In this document: one piece after another, positions 11,601-24,557 of the stretch
How positions within the stretch are numbered: position 1 is the first letter of the stretch
Layout: each line of letters begins with the position of its first letter
Source of the DNA: Centroberyx gerrardi
Lineage: Eukaryota; Chordata; Actinopteri; Beryciformes; Berycidae
Assembly: GCF_048128805.1 (NCBI RefSeq)
Contig: NC_136010.1
Location: 19,162,980 to 19,226,979, forward strand
DNA length: 64,000 nt
Reading direction: 5' to 3'
Notes under the pieces: model-generated
Told to the model about the DNA's origin: nothing
The model's input: only the letters and a program-made list of their open reading frames with translations
Database searches by the model: none
Made by a program: the position numbers and the translations under genes

Positions 11601-11715
11601 GTTAGAGAAGGCCCTTGAGCAAGGCACTTAACCCTCAACTGTTCCTGTGGAGCTGTCAGGTGTGAATGTGTGTAACTGTGAGCATGAAGTAGGACATTGC
11701 TGGAGAAAATCGAAT
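11601..11715 (+). repeat. SINE-like or transposon tail fragment
   Basis: GCCCTTGAGCAAGGCACTTA followed by ACCCTCAACTGTTCCTG is a phrase I know as a recurrent piece of dispersed repeats in fish genomes. It is followed by a TGTGAATGTGTGT stretch and GAGCATGAAGTAG. No tRNA-like A or B box is evident, so this is a fragment at most. Confidence 0.4.
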
Positions 11716-12618
11716 AAACAAGCATGTAGGCTATTTAAGTGTCAGTAGTTGTGGTCTACATTTGATTAGGGGGTTTTGAAAAATTTCACACCATACCTTT
11801 AAACTTTTGTCTTGTTTCATAAGTATATGAAATATACCAATATATTATTTAGTGAACAGAAAAGAGCACAGTGTGTGTGATTTAAAACTTGCATTGAATG
11901 AATGCCCTCCATTTATCAGTGACATCCATGCTTACCATATTTAAACAGTAGACAGCCTAGATTTTGTTTGTCATGTCACAGTGTATTGTTAAAGCTGTAT
12001 ACTAAGTGGCTTATACTAAAAATTACGACCCTTGGGTAACTGTAAGGTTTAATTTCTCAAACTGATCAGTTTCTCATGCCTTGTGATAATGATGAATGAG
12101 ACACATAGGCCTACAAGCTCCTTACCTTCTCACGCACTAAAATGGTATGACAGGTTGCAGTATAACATTTAGCTCTTCCACTGCACCACCAACCCAAGGT
12201 TGAGCAGGTAGCAAAAAAGAATGAATGAATAATACAAACTTAATGCACTTTGTTATTGGTATGTAAGCAAATGCAGCAGGGCATTTTCTCAGCATTATAG
12301 CTATGTCAAAACATAAAGGAGAACTCATCTTGGTATCAGTGACATTGTCTGATCTTTTGTTTCCATCTTGTGGTTAAATAATAACATGGCAGTCTATGCA
12401 GTGGCCTACAGTAGGCTATACATGCATATGCAAGGCATACAGTAATGTATACAACATTTTCCTGAGTAGGATACCTTCACTTTGAGCTGGTCCGTCATGA
12501 AACTAAACAGTGGGGACTGACTTATTTTTCAGCATAATAATACAAAAGATCGTATTTGTATGGTTTCTGAAAGAGGGGTAATGGCAGCCTCAGAAGATTC
12601 CCACTGACGCTGATGCAC

Positions 12619-12619
<1 letters not shown>

Positions 12620-12658
<39 letters not shown>
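12620..12658. repeat. (AC)n microsatellite
   Basis: About 19 uninterrupted AC dinucleotides. Confidence 0.95.
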
Positions 12659-12659
<1 letters not shown>

Positions 12660-14752
12660 ATGAGACAGGTCTGAAACAATTACATTTGCTTTATCACTTT
12701 TCAAAAACAATACTACAATGCACTTGACAAATAATCAAACTGTTATATGCAAGGCACCTATTGGGATCAGGGCTGGAGAGACATTCCTAATAGCGACTGA
12801 TGATAGATGGAGAGCGAGGCCCAATTCTAAAAAATCCATTATCAGAAAATAGATAACACAATTCATCAGTCTCAGTGTTGTCCATTATTCAACACAAATC
12901 TCAATTGTAATATCCTCCATGGCATCAAGATTCAGTGACCAACATCTCATAACATTTCATGCAAGAAAATCAAAATCAGCAATCAACAATGTGGAAAAAG
13001 TTATTCTAATCAATAGGCTAACATTTAATTGACACATGAAACAGCTTTTAGAAACATGTATCCTGGAACACGTAGGCTACATCTCAAGATTAAAAAGGGG
13101 AAAACATGTCATATCAAGATGAATTAACAGAATAAATAAAGATAGAACACCAACATATAAAGACTACCAAATAGTGTAAACCACAGGGTTTTGTATTTAA
13201 GTCATCGTCTGTTAAACACAGGCTCTTATTCCTGCTGTCTTGAGACTGGATTCTGCAGCCTCATTAAACAGCCATTCAGAATCAGTGAGCCAAGGGTTAG
13301 GACTGAAATGGATTTCTTAAGATAGTAAGTATAATTCCAAGTGTTTTGGTATATATTTTTTTGTGTCTGCCTCATCACATACAATGTCTTTTCTTAAGCC
13401 TTTGAGTGGCTATTCCATAAGGCCCTATTTAATCAGTAAATAGCATTCAATATTATACCATATTATCCTGTTTGTATCTGTTCAACAGGTCGAATTACAC
13501 TTAATTTCCAGTGTGGAAGTTTTTTTCTCGTTCTGAATCTCCCAAAACAATATATACTTATTCTTTTTTTTTTTCTCCCCAAAACTGGCATATTGCATCA
13601 CATTTTCTCCAGGCAAAATTGCTCATCCATACGTTTTATTCCCTGCTGACTTAATGGAGCTGGACAACCCTAAGTTCCCGAGTCAATAAATTAGTTTCTC
13701 AACCACCAATAGATGTCACTGTTGTTTAATGTGGGGAATTGGAATCCTCTTCAGTTTTAGGAAAATAACCCACAGCAACGCCTAATACCATTTTACAAAA
13801 GAGCCATTTGAAACCATTATATGCAAATATAGTTTTGGCTGTTACAAACTCTTTTAAATCATGTCATCATTTAGGCAATATTTTACTTTACAATTTCCAA
13901 TGTATTACAAATCCTACGATGAACCCGCCCCGCCTCCTCGGCCTGTTGGAGTCCTGCCCCAGTATGTCACTACAGAGCCAGAATCAAGAGTCTGTACATG
14001 TGAGAGGCCAGTTGTTACCATAAACACCCCAGATAAACACCCTGGGGTGCCTGAGGTGAGCTTTACTGCAGCGCTGTTGTGGAATAAATGCCACTTGGAC
14101 TTCTCGTGGACTGCACTCAGATTCAAGCATGAAAATTGATCTGTCATGCTGCTTCTGAGAGTTAAATCAATATTATTTCATTTCCACCTGCGCCTCAGCT
14201 GAGAGAAAGACCAGACTCCCAGCGGCTCCGGTCTTTGAGTGTGTTTCGTCAACACTGAGCACGCTCCCACTGTTATGTGGCGCTGACACACACACATGAA
14301 GGCAGACAGGAACTGACACCTGCTGAGGTCTTGTGTGGTGTAAATGATGTCCTCCCCACAGCATTTTCTCTGTACTTTTTATATATTTACAATCCTTTTT
14401 TTTTTTTTTTTACAATTATCAATTTCATACCCCTCTTATATCTTAGAATCTGACTTCATTGCTTATCAAGTGCATGCCTCAATATCCACAAGCTTATGAC
14501 CTGAAAATAAATAACTTGGCATTGCCCCTCTCTCCCTCCCCCCCTTCTCCCTCAAGGTGACTCCTCCATCTGCACCCTCCCTGGTCTTGCCAATCCCTCT
14601 TTAAAGATCTCTGCAGTAACCATGGTACAGTCACTAGAATCGGATTCCCGCCCCTTTTGGAGCTGTCAGTAGTTCACCTGTTTGTTTCATCAGTTGTCCC
14701 AGAGAAATGCACATCAAACAAGGCTGCTTTGTTCCTTGTGTGTGTCTCTCTC

Positions 14753-14753
14753 T

Positions 14754-14812
<59 letters not shown>
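14753..14812. repeat. Compound (TG)n(AG)n microsatellite
   Basis: A TG run (to 14778) abuts an AG run (14779-14812) and then a short G tract. Confidence 0.95.
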
Positions 14813-14817
<5 letters not shown>

Positions 14818-15553
14818 AAGGTGGGTCATCTCAGTCGGCTATTTCTGGACTGCATTTAACACAGAGATGTAAAGGACATCTGAAATGATATGTTCCCCTG
14901 TGTTTCCCCATTTCCAGCACCCGGCCCTGTAGCCTGACATCACCCTGCATCTGTTTTACATCAGCGTCACTCATGCCACTTCCAAGGTGGCGTTCCATTC
15001 ACATGACATCTCTCATTTTTTTGCGGTTATGGGGAGATGTGGTGTTTCCTTCATTTCACTGCACAGCGTCGCCGTTTTAATTAGCCTCATCGTCACCCCG
15101 CCTCGCATCAATCTAAGTGGAGGGAAGGAGGGAGGGAAAGAAAAAAGAAGAGACTGGGGAGAGAATAAAAAAAAAAAAATGTGAAGGAGGGTGGGCTGTG
15201 AGTGAATGGGTGGCCTGTTTTGGGGTGAAGGTAGAGTGGTGGGGAAGAGGAGAGAGAGAGAGAGAGAGTAAAATGTAAAAACTGTAGAACTAGCAGCTCA
15301 GTTTGTTAATAAATGCCATCAGCTACGTGTTGAAAATGTATTGTCTGTTCCAGATTTACCCTCCTTTCCTTTTCCCTTTATATCTATTTACTCTTTCAAA
15401 AGACTTCTTCTCTTTCCAGTATTGCTAAATTGGAGTGAACTGTTTATTCATTATTAAATATTAGTAAATGTTGCAATCTTACCCCATTAGAAATACTGTA
15501 CTTCTTTGGCAACATTGAGTTTTTTTTCCTGTCATGCCAATAAAGCATATTTG

Positions 15554-15558
<5 letters not shown>

Positions 15559-15606
<48 letters not shown>
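15559..15606. repeat. (GA)n microsatellite
   Basis: 24 uninterrupted GA dinucleotides. Confidence 0.95.
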
Positions 15607-15610
<4 letters not shown>

Positions 15611-16027
15611 CCAGCCATTCTCTCCATGCCATTGTTCACAAGGCAAGCCACTAATACAATCTCTGCTTTTTCACAGCTGAGATACACAGAATAGTTTCCA
15701 TTTCCTTTTCCTATTTTCCATTTCCACTTCCTCTTTTCCTCATTCACTGATCAAAATGACCAGTATTCATGTCTCCCTGACCCATGCACGCTCGTTATAC
15801 CCACATCCCATGTTTGACACTTTGCAGTGTGGGGATGGGTGTGTTGCCACCTGGTAGTACTGGTGACTGTACACTGATGCTGACAGCCTCCTCTGTTTAC
15901 ACACAGCAGCACCGCGGCCCACAGGCTCCGCCGCATCCACCGGGAGGGTTGGGGCTTGTCTGCGCTGCCATCACTCAGTTGTCTGGTGAAGGGGTTGAGC
16001 CACTACAACGCAATTACACATTCATTT

Positions 16028-16266
16028 CACCCAGCCAGCCAGCCAGCCAGCCAGCCAGCCTCCCCTCCCCCCGCTCCCCGTCCCCTCCTCCCTCGCCTCG
16101 CCTCGCCTCTCCTCGCCTCGCTCCATCCCCTGCTTCGCTCTGCTCTTTCTTCCTCCGCTGCACACAGAAATCCTCCCCGTATTCCTGCCCTCATCCACCT
16201 CCATCTCTACCTGATACGGCTCAAATACCTCCCCTATACCTTTTATCCCCCCCCCCCCCCCCCCCT
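16028..16266. repeat. Pyrimidine-rich tract with (CCAG)n and poly-C
   Basis: Starts with (CCAG)n at 16030-16060, continues as CCTCGCCT and CTCC repeats and ends in a run of about 17 C (16249-16265). The plus strand is almost all C and T. Confidence 0.85.
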
Positions 16267-18944
16267 CCTATTTTGCCCTCTTTCGCAGTGTCAACGGTGG
16301 GCTCAGAGAAATACACAAAGCACAGAAACAGAGGTGGAGCGAGAGTATGGGGAGGTATAGGCCAAAGGGATGAAGATGAGAGGCGAGGTAAAGGGAGGGG
16401 AAAACAGCATGAAATAGTGTGAAATGTGAGGGGGGGGGGACAGAGTTGAGAGATGGAGGGAAAGCTTTGAGATCTCTGAGCAGGGCTCTCCTGAATGAGG
16501 AATGGGGGGTGAAGGAGAGACTGGCTAATGATATATTGATTTGGTAGAGCCTGGGGCACATAAGTATGAATGTGTGGGAGTAGGAGAGTCACAGCTCACA
16601 AATGTCTTTAAGCACCTTAAGAAGGGGGTTTGTATTATGCATGCTTACACAATAACACTTTATTTACATCTCAGCGTTGTACTGTAGTATTCGGATCTAA
16701 AGAACAGGGCGAAGGGAATCGTAATTTGTTTTTTTAATGTTATAAAAAAAATGATTGCTCAGCTGTCAAGCCACAGCGCTGAGCAGGACCAGAATAATAT
16801 CAAAGCTTCTGCCGGTGAAAGCAGGCGTTTAGAAAAGCGCACGGCCACTGGGGACCACATTAGGTGAGATCACCTAAGGGGGGTGAGAGAGAGGGGGAGG
16901 AGGAGGGAGGAGGGGGGGGGGGGGGGGAGGGGATTAATGGGATTCTCCAGGTTCTCTCTTCATAATGCATCAAGGTGTGCATGATGTGTGTGTGTGTACG
17001 TATATGTGTGCATGCGCCTGTGCGAGTGTGCAAAAGATATTGATATTGTTCCAGAGTATTGATTATCAAATACTTTGCTCATAGCTGAATGATACAGTCT
17101 TTATTGATATAGAGAGTCAATGAAGATAAAGCATTAGGCTATTTGTAGGGAGACTCTGCCTGGGAATAATCTGGAATCACACAGCTGGAATCATCATAAT
17201 AGCCAGCTGGTTTTAAATCATATCCATTTAATATTCACAGATAAATATATTAATTTAGTCTTTGTTAATTCAATGTTCTACCTGCCTTCACCCCTCCTGT
17301 TGTGTTAATGCCAAGCCTGGCTTCTCTCTATGTGGATGCACCTGATTTTCTGTGTAATACGACTACAGGTTGAGACAGAGGTTCGAGAGAGGAATCATCC
17401 AGGCGAAGGAGATAAAGACTCCATATTGTAGTCCCTGTATTAGCACTCAAATTAATTAGGCCATTCTCTCTAAGCCTTCATCCTCCCCTACGGTATTGTG
17501 GTAATCACCTTCCCCTTTGGAAAATTCAAAGCAACACCCACTGCACACACTTGTGTTTTCCCTCTCTCGATCCCTTTGTTTCTCAAGCCGCGCAATCTTT
17601 GCCCTCCACGATTACTGTCTCTCCACCCGCTACTGCAGTCGAACCCATCTCCTCCTCCACCCGGCTTTTCTCTCATGCTCCCTTCACCCTCGCCTCACCT
17701 CCTCCGCTTCCAAACTCTTACGGTCTCTCCATTTTTCTCCCTTTGTTCAACTCTTTCTCTTCATTGCTAAGATGCCACAAGCAGTTCTCAGCAGGATCCT
17801 CATTAAGGGGAAGGTGGTCCAACAGCAAGTCGGATTATACGCGCCGAAATCTCTTTAGTCTCTGTCTGCCCGCCTCACATCTATTCTTTAAAGGTTATAT
17901 GGTATTGTACAATCCCTCGCCCCCCCCCCTCTCTTTTACCCCTTATCTCCCCCGTTACTCCCCTCTGCTCCTCTTTCTGCCCCGTCCCTGCTCTATGTTA
18001 AGTCTGTTGTGACACGATAGGAGAACGAGGTGGGAATTGGGAATAGAGGATATAGAGTTGTGATGAGTGAGGATTTGAGAACAGTGATGGGCTGACAGTA
18101 GGGAATTACCCCCCCCCACCCCTCTCCAGCTCCCTGACTGCCATGAAAAGCCATTAATTTGTGTGTAAGAGCACTTACATGACCCACACAACAGTCAGCC
18201 TCCTGTGATAGACAAATAATCCTATTTTTTACACTGCTCAACACCTCTCTAGTGAGTCTCTCTTTGTCTCTCTCAATCCTGCTTTCTCTCTTAGTCTCCT
18301 CTAATTAAAAAATACTACATATTATTATTTACATACTCCAAAAAAATCTCCCTTTTTGGAAAAGTCAAATGTGAAAAGTCAAAATTTTCACTAAATGGGC
18401 CCATATTGCACCATATTGTCATATTGTGATTTGAGTATTTCATATTGAGTGTTTTAGGTTAAGGACACATTTGGGATAGATTGTATTTTAAGAGATGTTT
18501 AGTTTCTCTTGAAATGCATCACAATTGATTCCAATCTTAAGTCTATTTTAAATCTCAGCCATTTATTTAACATTTTCCCTTCTACTGTCCAAAGTTCCCT
18601 CCACTGAAGTACAGGATGAAACCCAGGTACTGAGCGCTCCTCCCTAGTGCCGGCTCCCCTCTCCATCCACACACTGCCTTTCCCCTGCTTTCATCCCTCC
18701 CTCCCTTTATCCCTCTCTCGCCGCCTCTATCTGAGTCCTCATCTCATGCCGTCTCAGCGTCGCTTTGAGCCTGCTGGCCCTCATCTCTTGCACTGTGAAA
18801 TGGCTTTCACACAGAGTGAGTTCTCCGGAATGTGAATGAAGCTGCTGTGAGGCGTCGTTTTCCCCCCGTACCTCTCCACCGCCGTCACGCCCCTAACTTG
18901 GGCTCTCTATGATATGGCGATCACGTCACACATGAGCGTGCATG

Positions 18945-18970
18945 CACACGCACACACACACGCACACACA

Positions 18971-19008
<38 letters not shown>
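18945..19008. repeat. (AC)n microsatellite with CG interruptions
   Basis: CA/AC repeats interrupted early by CG dinucleotides, then pure AC to 19008. Confidence 0.9.
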
Positions 19009-19011
<3 letters not shown>

Positions 19012-20158
19012 GTATAGACTATATATCCCAAAAACACAAAACTATGGTTCTCGCTGCAGTGTATTATCTGGCAGCCTTTTCCTCAGAGCAGTAAATAAAT
19101 TATGAGAACATTGTTAAAATTCTACCGGTATTCCATTGCTCTCCTGATATCAGCCCCATGCTTCCCTGCTCTGCCTCTCTCTAAAGAAAAGGCTTCACTG
19201 GAAAGATAGAGCCTGTTTTCTTTTCTTTTTTTTCTTACATATTTGTATTCCTCCCACTCTTTAATCTCTCCTCCTGTACATCCCTCACTCCTTTACTTAT
19301 TTCTTTTACTCAGCCTGAACAACAAAAACTTCCTCTCTGCTGAGTGTCTGTCAAACACTGCTCTTCCTACCCTCTTTTTTCCTCACTCATGCATGCATAA
19401 TATTTCCCATTAACATTTTGCTAGACAAGAGCTCACGATTCTTCCCTGTAATGCATTTTGGCGATGCGCAACTTGCGGAACGTAACACATTGACTGTGCG
19501 AATTTGTAGAATATTACAGGAACACTGAGACGTGAACATCTCCCAACATTTGCTTTGCGTTTGTACTCCCCCGTCATCACTTATGGAGACTTGTGGACTA
19601 TGAAAGTGAAGTAAGCTCAAAGAGTCAGCCCTAAGGCAGAGGTCAGTAGAGAAATACAAGTGCTGCCCTCCAGGCTACCTGGCCTTTGTACACATGAGAG
19701 TGAAGGAGGTGCAAGGAGGAGTGGTGGATAATGTGAAATGGCAAGAGCTGGTATTTAAGCTGGAAACAGACCGTGACATGTGAGCCGTACAAGGCGGATC
19801 GGTCCGATCTCTAGTGTTCTCTGTCTCGTGGAACAGGCAGTTGATATTTCAGGCTATTTCTAGACGCTATTCTGACCTTTTGCGTTGAGATAGAGATCTA
19901 AAGCAGACAAATATACTGGGGCAGAGTGATGCATGAGTGCAACAGATAAGGAGACAAGCAGATGTGTGCATGCATGCGTGTGCGAGCGTATGTATGTGGG
20001 GTGTGTTCAGTATTAGAGGCTCTGCAGCATTCTCAAATGGGCCAAAATGTCTGTAAGCTTGTTGAACCATTGAACCAGACACAGCCACCGTGAAATCCTG
20101 TTTCAAACTGGCTCCAGAACAGGGCTTATAGCAAGTATCCCAATAGGAGTGGTCGAAA

Positions 20159-20190
<32 letters not shown>
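20159..20190. repeat. (GT)n microsatellite
   Basis: About 16 GT dinucleotides. Confidence 0.95.
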
Positions 20191-20200
<10 letters not shown>

Positions 20201-20638
20201 GAGGGAGAGAAGAACACACTAACTGACACAACACAGCATGCTTGCAGGAGTTGTTCTTTAGTCCTTGGCCAGCTGATAAATGACTCTCTCTGGTGCAGCA
20301 GGAGAGAGAGTTAGAGCAGATAAAGATAGAAAAATGGGAAGCTGGCAGGTAGAAAATGACAACATCCCCATAGAAAAGGTCAAGAACCAACCCTGAGTTG
20401 TTGCTGTGTGCTGTAAACAACATTCTCCTCAGCCGGTTGGTATCATCTATACTCTAATCCTCTCCGCCCCATGGACGGTCTCACTTCTCCAGCTCTGATA
20501 CTTGGCAGTGACACTGCAGTAAATGTGCCAGCAAAGCTTTTTTTTTTTTTTTAAATTGAAAATTAACTAGCGAGTGGTATTATCCGTGTGCGTGGGGTTA
20601 CACAGGGAGGAAAAGAGGGAGGAAAAGGGGGGACACGG

Positions 20639-20639
<1 letters not shown>

Positions 20640-20670
<31 letters not shown>
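20640..20670. repeat. (CA)n microsatellite
   Basis: 15 uninterrupted CA dinucleotides. Confidence 0.95.
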
Positions 20671-20671
<1 letters not shown>

Positions 20672-21380
20672 CGCCCATGCTGAGCAGATGTGTAAAATGC
20701 GCTGCCTCCACATGCCTCTGTCCCTGTCCCTGTCCCCCTCAGCGGGTCATTTTCATCACTGCAGAAAAGCAGCGCTCCACCCCATCCCCTCTTCCTGACT
20801 GCTCTCCCACACAGTCATTTGCATTTTATCTCTTGGCTCTCTTCCACATCTCTAAATTCATCCTGTCACACCTGTTATCCGCTTGTTTTCTCTCTCTCTC
20901 CCCCCACCACCCTCTCTTTCTTTTCTCTCCTTCTTTGTGGCAGTGCAGCACCTCATCTAAATGCACAGCCAGTCATGGGCTCCCTACCTGCTTTGGGCAT
21001 TTCAATGTGCAGCCATCCTATTCCTTCTCATATCATCTAAGCTATAGATACCACTCACGGGAACTCAAAGTGACACAGAATTGCTTGTATGCCATAAGAT
21101 GTATGATCCTATTCCCCTGCTTGTCTGTGTGTCATGATAGTGCTATGCATGAATACCTTGATATTTCATTCACTTTTATGTAGCTTTGGTGGTTATTTCT
21201 CCCCGTCCTGCACATATACACAGGCTTGCCAGTGTTTGCTCCCTTGCCTGCAGACAAGCAGACTAAAAGAAAAAGAGAGGGGCAGGAGAGAGGATAGAAG
21301 AAGGAGGGGGGGGGAGAGGTTAGCAAATGAGGTGTGGGTAAAAATTATGGGGGACTAGGAGAGAGCAGTAGCCCAGCCCT

Positions 21381-21460
21381 GGAAAGAGAGAGAGGGAGAG
21401 AGAGAGAGAGGGAGGGGGAGAGAGGGAGGGAGGGGAGAGAGAGAGAGAGAGAGAGAAAGA
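21381..21460. repeat. (GA)n-rich purine tract
   Basis: GAGAGAGAGG and GGGAGAGAGG repeats, all purine on the plus strand over about 80 bases. Confidence 0.85.
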
Positions 21461-22246
21461 AATGATACAGTGTAGAATCCAGAAGAATTCAGCTTTAGTA
21501 GTGGCGTGGCGTACAGATCAGCAGGCTCCTTACCGCTGGGAAGAACCGCCTTTGTGTTCCCCGCTGCAGTGGGGGAGTGCATTTACCGTCGCGCCTAAGG
21601 GGAGAAGCCAAGAAGTATCCTCCAATCAGCCATCAGCGATTTCTCTCATCTTGTGAGGCTGCTGATGGTGATTTATCACTGACCTGAGACAGGCGCTGCA
21701 CTCTGCTCAACACACAAACCACCTGGACTACTCACCATGCTTTTTTTTTCTCTCTCTCCTTAAACACAAATACCCTCCTGTGGATTTTGTTTTTCAGAAT
21801 AGAATGACCAGCAGACAAAAGGGGGATTAAAACGGACTTAACGCCTGCTATTCTTTCATTTCTAATCTTCCTCTCCGCAGACTGAAGATGGACTAACTTT
21901 TTCAGGTGCATTTCGTGCCTGTGAGGACTCAGAATAACTGGCATCTTCTCAAGAATATAGGCATTTTTCAGACAGAATCATTTCTCATTTCATACCATAT
22001 TTCTATGTGGCTCCTATCTGTCAGACCCATCTACAGGGTGATGGACAGGAGGTGGAGATGGAGAGAGGAGATGAACAGTTGGAGCAGTTGACACGCCTGC
22101 TGAGCCCGTCTGACACTTCACTGTAGCTTGACTGGCTAATGTGTGTGCTCTCCAGTGCTTACGGTGTTAACTGCTTATCAGGTTGTAGTCTTTTCCCACT
22201 TTTTCATGGGTATGTTTCTCATTGAGGAGGCTTGACTGGAGATACC

Positions 22247-22248
<2 letters not shown>

Positions 22249-22282
<34 letters not shown>
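22249..22282. repeat. (GT)n microsatellite
   Basis: About 17 GT dinucleotides followed by degenerate GTGAGT copies. Confidence 0.95.
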
Positions 22283-22285
<3 letters not shown>

Positions 22286-23559
22286 TATGTGACTGTGAGT
22301 GTGTGTGCTGTTTGTGTGAGTGTGTTAGGAGCCAGCGTTTGGGATTACACTGCCTCTGGAAAGTATGCAGGTGTAGTGGAGGCTTGAATGAGGATTAGCA
22401 GCTGTAACACCTTGTTGCTGGCAGCACAGACACAGGGATAGAGCTCTCAGACACGACTCTCCAGCTGTGACCGGACTGGCAGCTCTCACCAGAGGATTAA
22501 AGATAAAGGTTTAACCAAGGCGACAAGACTCAGGGGGGGGGAGGAAAGGGGAGGGACTGGCACCGGAGGAAGTTAGGGTACGATTTTGTGTCCTTGCTAA
22601 TAGGAGGTATCCTTGAGGGACGCAGAATGAGGCTAGTCATAGAGCGAGTAGCCGTTCCATATCAATAGACTGAGGCCATTTGTAAGTGCCGAAGGACAAT
22701 AAAAGCAGAGGGTCGAAATAGGAGAGAATGTGCTTGTGTGAGAGGCTCAGGCTGAAAACACAGGACATATAACTTGTGTACATGAATGAAATCATTCATT
22801 TTGAAAGCATCTTAGGATTTGTAATAGGCAAACACTGGTGGTATTGATGATAAACAATCTTTCCCCAATACACACCATGCAGTAGATCCATGAGTTGGTT
22901 TGATATTGATTTCTGCACATGGAAAGGTTAGAGGGTTGTCTGATGTCTGCTTTAAGAGGTCACTAATTTAATTATAATCCTTCATTCAGTCACACCCTAG
23001 AGCAATAGGCCAGAGGTGTAGGGATGATTGGAAATGCTGCGACTTAGAGAATCAATGATCTTAAACATGTCATGATATCTGACAACAGATCAGATAAAGC
23101 CTGCAATCCGTTTCAACAGGCTTTACACGGGCGTTTGCCTTCCCCAAACATCCTGTCAGACCATCTAATAATATTTTACTCACATGTCGTTTGTATTTGG
23201 ACATGCGGTGTGAAAAACGACTACTGGTGGCAGTTCTGCTGACAGATACGGAGCGTTTGGCAGGTTGGGTGTGTAGCAGGCCTTGTAGTTGAAAGAAGCG
23301 TGTGTTGTTGCCATTCATTGATGCTTGTGCAGGTGTGCGTGTTTTTTTGGTCTTGTCTCCCTGGCACACAGCTTATCTTAGCTCCACAGCAAGGGCTTAA
23401 AGATCCTGCTTAATGGTTCAGTGGGCAACCACCACCACCACCACCTTTCCCCGCCCAACCTTCCCCACCTCTCCGCTTGGCGAGCATCAATGGAGTTAAA
23501 TTAGGAAATGCCTATGACCCCAAACATTAAGGAGCAGGCATTGATCCTGAGGTGAAGGA

Positions 23560-24557
23560 CCAGAGTGGGACAAGAGTGTCCTGACAGGGCTTTTGTGTGG
23601 TTGAAGTTATCTCAGCAGCCAGACTCGGCGAACCTGGAAAGCAGAGGAGTAGCAGGTGGGAAGCTTGGAGTGGGAGTGAGGGAGAGAGAGAGGGGGAAGA
23701 AAAACAGGACCAAGGCGAGTTCTTTGATAGCTGCGCTGTTTGTATCTGAAACTTTCAAAGTGCTTCGGTGAAAGAGTGCTGTTGGGAGGATTAGCGCTCC
23801 GAGTGTAAAAACTCGGGAGCAGCGTGGGCGAGTTCAGCTAGAGTTCTGCTGGGAAAACCTGCTGTATCCTCGGCACAGGTTTCGACTTCAAAGAGCGCGC
23901 AAGGGAGGGTAGACCACGCATGCTGTGTGATCATGTTTGACAACTCATAGGATCAGCATCGAATTGTCTGAGGTAACTGTCGAATCTATTTAATGACACT
24001 ACAGCACAAAGCAGCAGAACGATTGCACGCATCCTTTCTCCAACTCCCCGGTTCTGTCATCTCATTCACTCTGCTCTCATCCCTCCTCTTACACAACAGT
24101 CCAAAGATAAATATTATGGTGTGGTTTTATATATAAACTGAACCTACACCAAGCACATGAACTGAAACAAGCAATTTTTGCCTGCGATGGAGACAGAAAC
24201 AGACGGATGGACTTTTGACTCTGAGACTATTATCTACACATTTGAATTTCCTCTGGATTATGACACTTGAATTTCAAATGAAACAGATGAGAAGAGGAGA
24301 ACAGTGACACAGCCAGTTAAACTCGTCTGTGTATTTCTCTCTAACCTTCCCTGGGAGGGATGCATTGTCTATTTTTCTGAAGAGGGAATAGTGTAATATA
24401 CCACCAGCCCTGCGAATGAGGGTGGGGCTCTCCCACTGCCACAGACAAAGGCCTTGAGAGAGAGAGAGAGAGCGAGGAAGAGAGAGTGCTGGTGTGGGAT
24501 CTGGTCTGCTGGGGCGGTTCTGGACCTGCACAGTCCAGCACCAGGTCAAACGCCACA
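23560..24557 (+). promoter_or_regulatory. pdzd4: Probable pdzd4 promoter and 5' UTR
   Basis: This is the sequence immediately upstream of the pdzd4 start codon. It includes purine-rich tracts (23680-23700, 24450-24485) and no acceptor that I would trust, so the start codon may be in the first exon. The start context is good (CGCCACAATGG). The transcription start cannot be set from the sequence. Confidence 0.35.

Larger units (their letters stand above)
10800..23560. other. Intergenic region between the THAP-C2H2 gene and pdzd4
   Basis: This 12.8-kb stretch has no supported exon. Open frames such as 15784-16422 are translations of pyrimidine-rich or tandem-repeat DNA and have no conserved domain. 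It holds many microsatellites, a C homopolymer (16249-16265), a G homopolymer (about 16911-16927), a (CCAG)n run (16030-16060) and long purine or pyrimidine tracts. Several A+T-rich, low-repeat blocks (for example 16940-17480 and 18300-18560) could be conserved regulatory DNA, but that needs alignment. Confidence 0.6.

Noticed and set aside
15784..16422. 212-codon plus-strand open frame
   Set aside because: It is a translation of (CCAG)n, CCTCGCCT and poly-C tracts; overlapping frames on both strands are equally open and no domain is visible.
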